From positions 223,923,473-223,987,472 of the forward strand of contig JARYHS010011408.1 of the NCBI GenBank assembly GCA_031002005.1: a stretch of 64,000 nt of DNA, read 5' to 3'. Position 1 is the first letter of the stretch. The number at the start of each line of letters is the position of its first letter. The position numbers and the translations under genes are program-made. Of the stretch, positions 32,800-43,590 are shown in pieces. The stretch comes from Vandiemenella viatica (lineage: Eukaryota > Arthropoda > Insecta > Orthoptera > Morabidae). Below the pieces are notes generated by a model. The model did not search any database. It had not been told where the DNA came from and was given only the letters and a program-made list of their open reading frames with translations.

Positions 32800-34205
32800 T
32801 AGTGTTGCAAACTGAAAAAAAAAAATGTTTTTTTTTCAGCTTTGTGAAAAAAAACATGAAAAAAAACCTAGCACCCGTGTTTTTTTTTCTAAATTTTTTT
32901 TTTTTTTCAGAAAACAATATATTTGATAAATTATAGTTTTATTTTAGGAACTTCCATTTTACAAGTGTGTTTTAAGTCTTACTGAATCATATAATGTCTC
33001 ACATAATGATTCATAAGTGTATATATATAGGTAACATAATTTTATTCATCCTCTATGTCAGTACCACATTCACTAGTATCAGCACTACCAACACTAGTTC
33101 GATCGGTGTCGGAATTTTCTGTCTCCTCTAGATCCATAACTTCAGAAATAGTTAAATTTTCTTTTACTGGTTGCCCTTGTATTGTACGCAAAAGATTTTG
33201 AGATTGCAATTTTAAATTGTGAGCAAAGTACACACTGTGCATAAAGACTGCGCCGATAGTTCTGTATTACGGTCTTTTAAGTTTGAATTAAAATCTATTA
33301 TCATACACAATAGGAGCTTTACTTCTTTTCAATCGTTTGTTTACACCAACGGTTGCAAAGAAACGATTCATAATTAGGGACCGTGCACAAACTACGTGAC
33401 TCGGTCCAGAGGGAGGAGGGGTTAGCTGGAAGGCTACTTGGGGAGAGCGGAGGGGGGGAGGAAGGGGGGGGTTCCGAGCCAGGCCACGTAACTTTCCTTT
33501 CGTAACATTTTTCACAGTTAAAATGAGGACCTGAACTCACAACAGCATGTGAGTATTTATTTACCTCAGTTAATTATATCCGTATGTAATTTACAATAGT
33601 CTGACAAGAGAAAACAGTACAAAATGTCTTCTGGAATCAAAACGGAAGATAGCTACGTGCTAGGTGCTACGTGAGCGGGGGGGGGGGGGGGGGGGGTTAG
33701 GATGTGTTCACAGGAGGCCAAAATGGAGCTATGTGGTTTATGCACGCTCCCTTACTGACAATTTAATGAGTCAGTTCCACTATACTCTGACAGTTAACAA
33801 GTACACGAATACAAGGAAAGTCCAATAAGTTATAAAAAGGGTTGGCAGCACTATTTCAAATAGCAAGTATCAATCCAAACAATGGGGAATGGGGATTCCT
33901 TCTCGCGCAACCTAGTCTTTTCGGGAAATCCCCGTTCATAAAGAAAATTTCAGTCAATTTTGCCAATATTTTCGTAATTTTTTTTCCCTACTGAACCAGA
34001 AAAATATAGTAGATTTTAAACTAAGATAAGTACTTAGAATAAACTCTAAAATAGTCATTTTATACGATAACTGGCTTACAAATTCGAGATTTAGTAGTTG
34101 TGAAAAAAAAAGTGTTCCAGAAAAAAAACATGTTTTTTATTTCAAAGTTTTTTTTTCATGTTTTTTTTTTCAAGCCAGAAAAAAAAACGTTTTTTTACAA
34201 CACTA
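32800..34205. mobile_element. hAT-type non-autonomous element, 1.4 kb, host of a nested MITE
   Basis: The ends are TAGTGTTGCAAACTG and the complement of TAGTGTTGTAAAAAAAC. A perfect 8-bp duplication GTTGGGCG flanks the element (32792-32799 and 34206-34213). Both subterminal regions are packed with A and T homopolymers and CATG/CAGC motifs in inverted arrangement. The interior holds a Harbinger-like MITE (33377-33751) and short minus-strand frames (for example 33042-33242, Ser/Asp/Glu-rich) of unknown origin. No hAT dimerisation or RNase-H-fold domain is recognisable. Confidence 0.9.
33377..33751 (+). mobile_element. Harbinger-like MITE, copy 3, TTA duplication intact
   Basis: The ends are GGGACCGTGCACAAACTACG and the complement of GGGAGCGTGCATAAACC, flanked by TTA at 33374-33376 and 33752-33754. 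It contains the G-tracts and the shared CACAACAGCATGTGAATATT-like core. It sits inside the hAT element 32800-34205, so it inserted after that element. Confidence 0.9.
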
Positions 34206-34308
34206 GTTGGGCGTCTTCTTCCTCCCAGAACCTTGGCGTGTTAGTAAGAACTTCTCGACTTACATATGCAGGGGCGATATTAGCCAATATCTTTGCATTT
34301 GACATGGA

Positions 34309-34390
34309 GCCTGGTGAATTAGCGGTAATGTTTGGACCTTTCATTCGGGACGACGTGAATTCGAATCTCTCTACGGCCATCCAGATTTGA
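34309..34390 (+). mobile_element. SINE-A head fragment
   Basis: GGTGAATTAGCGGTAATG, then TCATTCGGGACGACGTG, then the B-box-like ATTCGAATCTC and GGCCATCCAGATTTG match the first 80 bp of SINE-A. The body is absent. Confidence 0.7.
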
Positions 34391-34865
34391 CCAATGATGC
34401 TGGCCAGTAATGACACATATTAAACATTACGTCGTAACATTATTTCAGTTTGATACATAAAACTGGAAAGCATCTGCGGACACCAATCTTCTTTTTAATA
34501 ATTTTTTGGTATCTGCAAGCTTCATTTCTCTAACGCCTCAAAAGATTGTTAGAAGTCAGAACTCAGAAGTCGCCGCCGCAGCTCTAGTAGTTATTACGTC
34601 TGTTTTCTCCTTTCATGAATACGACAGACCTTGTGGAACCCCAACAGTATTATATCAAAACAACTAATATCTTTAGTTTTGAAATCAACAATTGTGGGTA
34701 TAATTCAAACTGGGTTGGTTTTGTAGAAAACGTCAAGTTAATCTTGTGCACTGGGGAAAAAATTAGAATAGCCGGTATGTGGTAGAGGGCAGTTTCAGTT
34801 TTTGATGTAGCAGAAAAGCGAGGAGTCGATAAGTGAATATGGAACTGAACAATCAGGTCGGCAGC
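34391..34865. other. No recognised feature
   Basis: Unassigned intronic sequence. Confidence 0.4.
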
Positions 34866-34876
34866 AAGTCCTGACA

Positions 34877-35173
34877 GGCCGACGCAGGCAGCGTGCTTAC
34901 TTGCGTTGCAGGGGACGCCGGTTCGAGTCCGGCCTAGGGCATGGGTGGTTTTAATTGAATGTTATGTTCGTCTTGTGTCGTCCTTACAAAACAGGGGGAA
35001 AATCACACTGGTATAAAATCTATACGTTGTAACACATTGAGCTGGCTGTATGGCTGACATGGTTAAATGTCATTTAAATAATAATAATAACAAAAAATCT
35101 ATACGTTGTAACACATTGAGCTGGCTGTATGGCTGACATGGTTAAATGCCATTTAAATAATAATAATAACAAA
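34877..35173 (+). mobile_element. tRNA-derived SINE (SINE-C) with duplicated 79-bp 3' unit
   Basis: The head CAGGCAGCGTGCTTAC with B-box GGTTCGAGTCC is followed by GGGCATGGGTGGTTTTAATT and TTGTGTCGTCC. The 3' part carries two tandem copies of a 79-bp block (about 35015-35093 and 35094-35172; ACATTGAGCTGGCTGTATGG, ending in AATAATAATAACAAAA). An 11-bp duplication AAGTCCTGACA flanks the whole (34866-34876 and 35174-35184). A second family member lies at 54340-54500. The intact duplication marks a young insertion. Confidence 0.9.
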
Positions 35174-35184
35174 AAGTCCTGACA

Positions 35185-35830
35185 TTGTACAGTGCCGGGT
35201 CGTGTAATCAGGAAGATCTGGAACACTACAGGCTGTAAAGTTCTCGCCTTACGGGAGTGTTGTTGGATTAATACTGGGTCAAAATTGGAACAATTGTGAG
35301 AACCGCCGAGAAATATTTAACGCCATTAGTATGTGTTAATTGTTGATTAGTTCGCGTGTTGCCACGACTTCAGAGTCACTTTCATCGAAGAACTAGCAAT
35401 CTTCGCTGACGAACATACGTTTAACTTTTGACCGGGGGCTGTCTCGGAGTTATATAACTTTAGGGGAGTGTATAAACTGCAACAATTGAACAGCTAATGC
35501 AACTAGACGCATTTTAAGTGTAAAGGACCTTTGAATTATCCCACATTCCGTTTACTAACCGGGAAAGCTTCTGTCGGTCTAGTGAACATGAACTATCAAT
35601 ACTAAAAAAATGTCAGCATGGTCACCGTGCCTGTTACTCTGTGACGTCACGCGCCCGGCCTTCGTTGGTGGGCTTGCAATGGCCAGAAATGTCGCTGTTA
35701 TAGCAAGCAATGATATTTCTGTAAGGGTTCAGTATGTTTTAAATTTCAAGCCGACTACAGTGAGAAATATACTTCGTTTAAAACCACATACTAATTATTA
35801 GTTGTTTCTCGTTTATTAATATTCGATCGA
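35185..35830. other. No recognised feature
   Basis: No supportable gene. The ORF at 35610-35801 has no recognisable domain. Confidence 0.4.
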
Positions 35831-35839
35831 AAAACGGAT

Positions 35840-36190
35840 AGGAGCCTTTGAGATGTTGATGTGGATGTGGAGGAGAGTGGAAAGGAAGCTGAATGGAAAA
35901 AGCAAGTAATGTCGAAGTGCTGGAAAGGGTCGGTGACAAGAAGAAACTATTCCAAATTTAAAAAAGAAAAAAAAATGAGAACTGGTTGGGACACTTGCTG
36001 AGAGGGGAGTGCTTGTTAAAAGACACCTTGGAAGGACTAGTTTGTGAGAGGAAGAAGGAGGTACAAGATCACAGATAACATCAAAGAAAACGGCATCTGC
36101 ATGAACATGAAGAGGAAGGCAGAAGACAGAAGAGGAACCATGTGAAAACCTGCCTTATTGCAGAACACTGATGATGAATATTCATGGATA
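35840..36190 (+). pseudogene. LINE C-terminal fragment, plus strand
   Basis: A frame reads IGAFEMLMWMWRRVERKLNG, then ENWLGHLLRGECLLKDTLEG, and in a shifted frame basic residues with MKRKAEDRR-like segments. This is the conserved tail of a LINE reverse transcriptase ORF, the same family as 8700-10017. A poly(A)-like stretch and frameshifts interrupt it. Confidence 0.75.
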
Positions 36191-36229
36191 ATGAAAAAGA
36201 AAGATGTGAGAACTCGTGAAGATCTTAAT

Positions 36230-36430
36230 TTCCTTTGATTTCAATGACGCCATATTTCAGCCGCATGTAAGTAGTTTCAATGGACAAAATTTAGATGGCG
36301 ATACAGTCAATGTATTCATCCGTGTGTAATAGAAGCTATGATTTTTCAACGGCAGTGTTAGCGCGATGATGAAATGCAGTCTGGACCAGAATTACAACTG
36401 ACACATTTGGCTACAGCATGATTCAGGATG
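36230..36430 (+). repeat. Fragment of the long dispersed repeat
   Basis: CGCCATATTTCAGCCGCATG, the TAATAGAAGC block and GAAATGCAGTCTGGACCAG match one internal unit of the array at 14046-15470. Single unit, diverged. Confidence 0.6.
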
Positions 36431-36785
36431 AATTTAGTTTTATAAACAGTTTAAACTGGTCTAAAAGATACCCAACGCATAACCAAAAAAAAATGTAGTT
36501 ATAAACTTTCTTTCGTGCACAAGATCTATCAGGCGTAGTCCAGAAGCATAATTCAACTTCATGTTTCGATTCCACACAAAAACAAGACAAGACACAATAC
36601 TTCAATCAAATTTCAATAACTTGACAAACATGTTGGCAGAGTTCTATCTGCAATACATCTGTGGTCTGCATGGCAACTTAAATAGCATTCATAACTGTGC
36701 CGTTTAATGTAAAAAAGTTAAGATTAAAATTATACGACAACTGTCAATGTTTTCAATGGATTTTTTCCGATGTAGTACGAATTTC
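36431..36785. other. No recognised feature
   Basis: Unassigned intronic DNA; the minus-strand frame at 36423-36605 is unsupported. Confidence 0.4.
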
Positions 36786-36789
36786 AGAT

Positions 36790-37268
36790 CGAGCGTGGTG
36801 GGTGAGGGATTAACGCTCTGGCCTCGCATTCGGAAGGACACCGGTTCGAATCCCACCGAGGGTGGTGGGTGAACGGTTAACGTTCTGGCCTCGCATTCGG
36901 GAAGACGCGGGTTCGAATCCCCGTCCGGGCATCCAGATTTGGGTTTTCCATGGTTTCCCCAAATCACTCCAGGCGAATGCCGGGATGCTTCCTTCAAAAA
37001 TGCCATGGCCGAATTCCTTCCCGTCCCTTATCCCCAGTTCCATCCCGCCTCTAATTACCTTAGCCGTTGACGAGGCGTAAAAAAAAAAAGGTTCGAATAC
37101 CCGTCCGAGCATCCAGATTTTGGTTTTCCATAATCAATCCTGGAGAATTCCGGGATGCTTCTTTCAAAAGTCACGGCCAAATTATTTCCCGTTCCTTGTC
37201 CCCAGTCCTGTCCCGCCTCCAATGACCACGATTTCGACGAGGCGTAAAGCCATAAGTAAAAAAAAATT
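36790..37268 (+). mobile_element. Composite SINE-A array: head, full copy, headless copy
   Basis: Three SINE-A pieces lie in direct tandem. A tRNA-like head with A- and B-boxes (36790-36858) is followed directly by a full copy with its own head, body and A-rich tail (36860-37090). A third copy then starts exactly at the B-box GGTTCGAATACCC and runs through body and tail (37091-37268). Open frames on both strands follow the SINE bodies. Confidence 0.85.
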
Positions 37269-37329
37269 CAGTTGTATTCATATATTTGGCAGTTGGTAAT
37301 ATAATAACAATATGGTTTTGGCAACGGAG

Positions 37330-37585
37330 TATTTCAGATAATCCCGGTAACGCTCGGGCCTGGCGGTTGGGAAGACGTCAATTTGAATCCCCGACCGGCC
37401 GACCAGATTTTTGTTTTCCATAGTTTCCCGAAATCCCTCCAGGCGTATGCCGGGATCGTTCCATCAATATGTCACTGTCGAATACCTTCCAGTTCCCTGT
37501 CCCCCATCCTTTCCCGTCTCTAATGACCACAATGTCGACGAGAAGTAAAACCCGAAGCAAAAAAAAAAAAAAAAAAAAAATGCAA
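37330..37585 (+). mobile_element. SINE-A, ACCCGAAGC-tail subfamily
   Basis: The body (TTTTCCATAGTTTCCCGAAA, CCTCCAGGCGTATGCCGGG) and tail with ACAATGTCGACGAG and ACCCGAAGC are followed by a 23-bp A tract. The same tail occurs at 1720-1740 and in modified form at 48045. The B-box is decayed (ATTTGAATCCC). Confidence 0.8.
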
Positions 37586-37589
37586 ATAT

Positions 37590-38235
37590 TTACTACCACT
37601 GTATTTTAATGTTTCTTTGTTTCTAAAATGCTATATCGTTGAACAACAAACAAGCTGTTAGGAATAATAGAAGTCTCTAGATGTTTCTCCACTTTGATTG
37701 TAGCATTTCAGACTCCTTGACCTGCACAACGACCTTCTACGTCTTGGGCGGCACGTACTAATTTCCTGCATGGATATTGGACCACAGTATCTGTTTTCGG
37801 TATCTAAGTAAACAACTTGAGATATATCGATTTATCTACTCTAGTCTGGCGTAAACATGAAACTTGAGAAACTGAACTACTGATCCATATTCGTAATCTT
37901 ATCTGCATCTGTTATGTAAACCGTTGCAACTTAAATTAACTTTTTGCTTTGTATCATATTAAATTACCTCTTCACTAAGGGAGAGTTTATTGTTCCAAAT
38001 ATTAATTAATTGTGCTGATCTGTAAGAAGTTAAAATAGAGAGATTTATTCTTGCCTGAAATATAGTACTTTACTTACATTTGAGCTTTTGACAGTGTCAA
38101 AACAATCAAGAAACGGAGATTATATGATTTAGAGATTTTTTCCTTGGATATATTTCTTCTCTCTTTGTTCAGCACTTAGTTACGCTACTGAGAGAAATTC
38201 AGACGATACTTCTGTCAGAAGAGAATCAGTTCCGA
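37590..38235. other. No recognised feature
   Basis: AT-rich intron sequence without identifiable repeats or genes. Confidence 0.45.
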
Positions 38236-38240
38236 CGTTA

Positions 38241-38636
38241 GGGAGCGTGCATAAACCACGTAGCTCCATTTTGGCCTCCTATGAACTCCCCCCCCCCCAT
38301 CCCACCCCACGTAGCCCTACGTGACTTTTGCCTCTACTCCCCCCCCCCCCATCCCACGTAGCACGTAGCTTTTTTCCCTTTTGATTCCAGAAGACATTTT
38401 GTACTGTTTTCTCTTGTCAGACGATTGTAAATTACATATGGAGATAATTAAATGAGGGAAATAAATATTCACATGCTGTTGTGAGTTCTGTTCCTCATTT
38501 TAATTGTAAAAAAATGTTATGAAAGGAAAGCTACGTGGCATGGCTCGGAACCCCCCCTTCCCCCACGTAGCCCAGCGTAGCCTTCCAACCAACCCCTCCC
38601 CCCCTGGATCGAGCCACGTAGTTTGTGCACACTTCC
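38241..38636 (-). mobile_element. Harbinger-like MITE, copy 4, TTA duplication intact
   Basis: The ends are GGGAGCGTGCATAAACCACG and the complement of GGAAGTGTGCACAAACTACG, flanked by TTA (38238-38240 and 38637-38639). The C-rich tracts show it is inverted relative to copies 1-3. The core (AGACGATTGTAAATTACATA) matches the others. Confidence 0.9.
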
Positions 38637-38639
38637 TTA

Positions 38640-38924
38640 GCAACTAAACATTTCTTTCATGATAGTAGAAACACGTGGGGACAAAGTTACAGACATTGAG
38701 CGAATGATGCAGTTACATGAGGAAAGATGGAGAGTGTTCTACCACATGGCTCAGTCATCAGAGAAGGGAATTACTAAGAAGATTAGCGGGACCGGTATTA
38801 TGACGCCAGAGACGAATTCTACAGGCTGAAACTCCTATAAGCTTCATACCAGGCACCTGAACTGGCGTCAAAAACTTTTCTGGGTCGGAGCTCATGTAGA
38901 TTTTCCTATTTTTTTTATTTTTTA
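38640..38924. other. No recognised feature
   Basis: Short unassigned intronic interval. Confidence 0.4.
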
Positions 38925-39165
38925 TTTTTTTTACTTATGGCTTTACGTCTCGTCGACGTCGAGGTTATTAGAGGCGGGATGGGAACGGTGGGAAGGAACG
39001 GGGAGGAATTCGACCATGGCATTTTTGAAGGAAGCATCCCGACATTCGCCTGGGGTGATTTGGGGAAACCATGGAAACCTCAAATCTGGATACCCGGACG
39101 GGGATTCGAACCGGCGTCCTCCCGAATGCGAGGCCAGAACGTTAACCGTTCACCCACCACGTTTG
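38925..39165 (-). mobile_element. SINE-A, near full length, minus strand
   Basis: Reverse SINE-A with tail (TTTACGTCTCGTCGACGTC), body (GACCATGGCATTTTTGAAGG), B-box complement GGGGATTCGAACCGG and head complement GAACGTTAACCGTTCACCC. Well preserved. Confidence 0.88.
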
Positions 39166-39494
39166 GTAGGTTTTCCTAGGTTTGACAACAGGAAAGAGGA
39201 GATCTGTCTCTAGAAATCTTACCATAAGGGCATATCAAGCATTCCCAGAGACGGTAATAACATGCTTACTTACAAATTAATTATAAGTTTTTCATACTAT
39301 CACCTGTACTCACACAATAGTGCTACTTCTACATAGATATGGATGCTTTAAAACTGTTGTAAAATCTATTAACGATTTTCACGATGCCTGTAACAAAAAT
39401 TTATGACCTTTATCGATAGTCTGGAAGCAGTATTTACTTTCCATTCTCATTTTGATACGATTTTTTTAAACTGCTTAACATCTCTTAACAGTGA

Positions 39495-39605
39495 GGTCTC
39501 TACAGACGGGAAAGGATGGGGAGGGGGCAAGGAATGGGAAGGAATTCGGCAATGGCCTTTTGAAGGAAGCATCCCGGCATTTACCTGGAGTGATTTGGGA
39601 ATTTA
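39495..39605 (-). mobile_element. SINE-A fragment, minus strand
   Basis: Only the middle of the body is present (GGAAGGAATTCGGCAATGG, then AGCATCCCGGCATTTACC and GGAGTGATTTGGG). Head and tail are missing. Confidence 0.75.
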
Positions 39606-39609
39606 ATAC

Positions 39610-41745
39610 GAAGTAAAAAAGTAAACACGTATTGTTTTGTGACCTGGTAACAGAGTTCCAATTTATCGCGCATTCCGCCTTTCGAGAGCTAGCTCTTGAG
39701 CCCTTAACTACCAGACCGTTGTAATACGGAGTTATTAAATACGGTAATTGTTAAAGTATCTAATATAACCTGTGAAGTTATTATGTTACTGTTTTAAAAT
39801 CTAAAGTAGTACTGAATTAACCATGCTTTCGATCGATTGCTATAAAATCAAGCGCATCAAACGATAACTGTGTTCCTCCTCTTAAAACCTTGCGGGAGCT
39901 GAAAGAGAAAGGGGAGATATGTAGAGGTAGATTTCCGTTTTCCTTTTGAAGGCCTCTTTGCAGATACCATCGTGCCTCGCTTTGGCTGGTTTTTCCTTCA
40001 AGACATTTCTCCTGTTATCCGCTGGTGAGAAGAGAGTGAGGGAACCGTTCCATAGAAAAACCCTTGACTTCATGGGTCTTTAAACCCTGGTGGTGTGAAA
40101 CGAAGCAATGTTTTTGCCAGGTGAACTACCCAAAATACTATGCTGCACCAGATGAATAAAGTTGTATTAATACCAGTGATTACACAAAACGGAAATCTGT
40201 CTCGTATTTAACAGAAACCCATAATTATTCACTTTGCATGTTCGATATCGTTAATGACAGCAGAAAAAACTAACTTTGTCTTCTACCCGAAGATGGTTGG
40301 ATCCTCTCGAAGGAGGCATACTAAGTCATTGTCATAGGTGGGACGGTCGGGTCCTTTCCTCTGGGACCTATAGCTTAATATGGAATCAGAACTATGGAAC
40401 AACCAGGCATAGCTCATATGATCAATCACAATTCTCAAAAATTCTTGCACCCACTGGGATTTTAACCCGAAATCGACCACCTTATTATATGACAAAATTT
40501 CATTAGTTCCATTATATAAATCACACCGTGCTTTACTAAATACTACAATCAGTCTTTATTGTAACATCTTCACAGAAAAGATAGACACAACACTTAACTG
40601 AAATTAACTTCCACCTGATCGTGTAATAACAGCAGTGCATGTGGATGCTGTCTTTACTAGATGTGCGAATAGAGGCATATAAATAATATAGGAAGACCAC
40701 AGAAAATGGCAAAACGTCGCATTCGCCATTTAAGTATTACATCACTGCCTAAACTGCCAGACACCCTCGTCCCGAGCAATGTCTCCATTCAGAATCTTGT
40801 TTTCTTTCTCGTGCAACGTTACCCCTGCCACAATTATGCAACCTATCGATGAGCATTGATCCTCGGATGCCAAAATACAACGTTAACATCATTATTCTGA
40901 AAAAATAATGATCTATTATGATGAATGGGTCGATCATCTTAATTCGGAGTGCTAGGGAAGGCTCTATCATACTATTCGTAATAAAATAACAACGGATGTC
41001 CTAACCATCTGCACCACACAAACGTTCTTAACTGTGACACATTTATTTCACCAAATACTTTTCTCATGCAATTTTCATGGGTGTGGTTTCTTTCACGTGT
41101 AATTAATTTAATAACGGTAAGTTGAAGGCCTCTTGACAAAAGTGTGGTGGTCACGGTCAAAAATAAGTCTTCTTGGCAGTGATACACCTGTTTCACTTAG
41201 CTACCCTGTCGCGGGAACAACAGTACATTGGTTCCGCTCTTTTTTCCAACTGAAACTTATTCATCATCATTAATTGAAACTCCGATGACTATTTCCTTAT
41301 CGCTTACCGATATTTGACTCTATCATAGCACCATCTATTGGTTTTCGTCTCATAGTACTGGGTGCTGAGTATTTATTCTCAATAGATGGCCTAAGAATAA
41401 TAACAGGACAGTCGTCAATAGACTTCCATACTTACTCTACATTTTATTCAAGGCATTCCTCGTTTGCAAGTATAAATATATCTTTTCATTTGTTACCTAT
41501 AGTGCTTTAAATGGCATAGCGTCCGATTTTAGAACCGCAGGATCTTCTACAGAGATAACATACGCCGAACGCACCAGCATGGGATCGGAGGGGAAGCAGC
41601 TCTTCTCATTTTCTTTCTTTCTTCATACGATTTCTAAGAGCAGTAGTTGAAATACGATTAGCTTAGAGCATTACTCAGAGTACGGGCAAAATTGCTCATG
41701 AACCAAGAGAACATTAAAAAAATCGGCTTAGTTAGAATAAATGCT
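39610..41745. other. No recognised gene; one low-copy repeat at 40276-40510
   Basis: About 40276-40510 shares CATAGCTCATATGATCA and neighbouring blocks with 21845-22070, a low-copy repeat. Elsewhere no gene, RNA or repeat family is recognised. The paired ORFs at 40276-40506 and 40283-40495 lie in the repeat. Confidence 0.4.
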
Positions 41746-41832
41746 GCGAAATACTGTGAAATACTGCGAAATACTGTGAAATACAGCGAAATACTTCGAA
41801 ATACAGCGAAATACTGGGAAAGATTGAAATAC
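41746..41832. repeat. 10-bp minisatellite, about 8 units
   Basis: Tandem units of GCGAAATACT/GTGAAATACT with small changes (CAGCG, TTCG, GGG variants). The period of 10 bp is regular over about 85 bp. Confidence 0.9.
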
Positions 41833-41949
41833 GAATTTCTTATGGCATTAATTAAGATGCTAGAGGGATAGAAATTTTATCCCTGCAAGCATTAAAATAC
41901 ATAACTCATGTATGGAAGAAATTGCCAAAAGGATATGTCCAGACAATGT

Positions 41950-43390
41950 CTTTCAGTATGATCCTTTTCTTTGAACTTGCCACTCACAATCAGAGAAGTT
42001 CAGCGATGGATAATACAATCCTCAGATAGGGCTTCAGTTAAGGATAGAATTCATTACTCTATGTTATACCAGATGCCTACAGTCGCTCTCCAGATTTTAA
42101 CGATAACTCTCAATGGTATTTGGATTAAACATTACATTGCTTGGGAGTGGAGAATGTATATCACCCTGCTTGTACTTAAACCCAAGATAGGCCGAAAACA
42201 ACCAGGGTCTTATCAACCAATTTCTCTAAAATACTGCATTGCATGTCACAGACACTACAGCGCCTGGTGTTCCTCCCTGCAATCCAATTCGAATTCAGAA
42301 AAGGAAAAAGCACACATGACAACTCATTTATACAGAAATATTATATCGGAGTGGTATTTCTTGATATTACATCAGCAAAGGACAGCGTGATAATTTCCGT
42401 TCTAATGCAAAAAATCTGCAATCTGGGATTTCCACATCAACTCTTATCGGGAATTTACTCTTTAATATCGAAAACGATGATACACATTGCGGATAAAAAT
42501 GAAGCGTTAGGTATTCGTTTGGTTTTAAAAGAGATCCCACATAGCACGATATTAAGTCCCTATTGATACCAACTCATGATCTTGGCAGTCAATACCCTCC
42601 AATTTACGGATAACGTAATGGTATATACATAGAGCTCATCACTTGAATAGGTCTTTCATTATCTGAACAAAGCAAAATGAATTTCAGTTCTTGGGTATAA
42701 CAACGGCGTAGATATAATCGCCACTAAATCGTTAGTGGTGGTATTTTAAAAACGTAAAATCCCCCACAAATTTTAAGGTACGCTTAGAATCTTACTCTTT
42801 CCCGGCGAAAAACCAATGCTGATCTTTGGCAATGGCAGTAGACTCTCTACTTTATTGGAGAGAGCACGAGCATCAAGTAATAGCCAAGTCTGATAAGCGA
42901 CTTTATATTCTAAGGGCATTCGCGGGAATATGGTGGGTATATCACCGCAACTTTCTCGTACTTCTAAACAGATCGTTGACCAGTTCTCTGATCGACTGTG
43001 GCAGCATTAGCCGAAGCTAAAGTAAAATTGGAAAGCGGTGAAGTATAGTCGGATCAGCGAACGAAATGAAGGTGGCAATTTTACCTGATTCCTAGAGTGT
43101 CATTTTGATCTTACAATAGCTTAGGTGAAACATAAGGTCTTTTATAACAGATATCCTTCACAAAAGACACTATAATCAAACAAAATATATGAAAACAACT
43201 TTATTATGGATAAGCTCTCCTAAAGGTATCAAACATCACGAGTTTGTAGATGGGTGAGCGAAGAGAATAGGTCTACAAATCTCCCATTTGAATTAATACA
43301 AAATATTAACGCGGAGTGAAGGAAGCATGGCAAATGGATTGAAGCAATTCAATTCATCAAAAACGTTCACTTCACAGCCGGATTCAAACA
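41950..43390 (+). pseudogene. LINE (Jockey/R1/I-type) reverse transcriptase remnant
   Basis: The pieces are in order but in changing frames. DRIHYSMLYQMP (about 42040) is the start of the fingers. LKPKIGRKQPGSYQPISL (about 42175-42230) is the typical KPGK...YRPISL box. FEFRKGKSTHDN (about 42290) and GVVFLDITSAKDSV (about 42350) contain the first catalytic Asp in the F-D-x-x-x-A-[FY] motif. IPHSTILSPY (about 42532) is the GxPQGSxLSP box, and FTDNVMVYT (about 42606) is a decayed YADD. At 42885-43010 come LYILRAFAGIWWV and LNRSLTSSLIDCGSI, the thumb. A weak RNase-H-side remnant may extend to 43390. All key motifs are mutated. Confidence 0.82.
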
Positions 43391-43394
43391 CTTA

Positions 43395-43590
43395 GGGAGC
43401 TTCCATAAACTACGTGGAGTGGTCTAAGGGGGTGAGTTTGGATAAAAGCTACGTGGGGGAGGGGGTGTGGAAGGGGCATCGGAGCCAAGCCAATTAGCTT
43501 TTTATTCATATTATTTGTCATAGGTACGGAATACACAACAGCATGTGAATATTTATTTCCGTCATTTAATTATCTCCGTGCTTAATTTAG
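43395..43590 (+). mobile_element. Harbinger-like MITE, copy 5, left half
   Basis: GGGAGCTTCCATAAACTACG after TTA (43392-43394), G-tracts, then CACAACAGCATGTGAATATT and the core as far as about 43590. The family sequence stops and resumes at 44334. Confidence 0.8.

Noticed and set aside
36790..36870. Candidate tRNA gene (A-box and GGTTCGAATCC)
   Set aside because: It is the head of a SINE repeated many times in the window; no proper cloverleaf or anticodon arm could be drawn with confidence.
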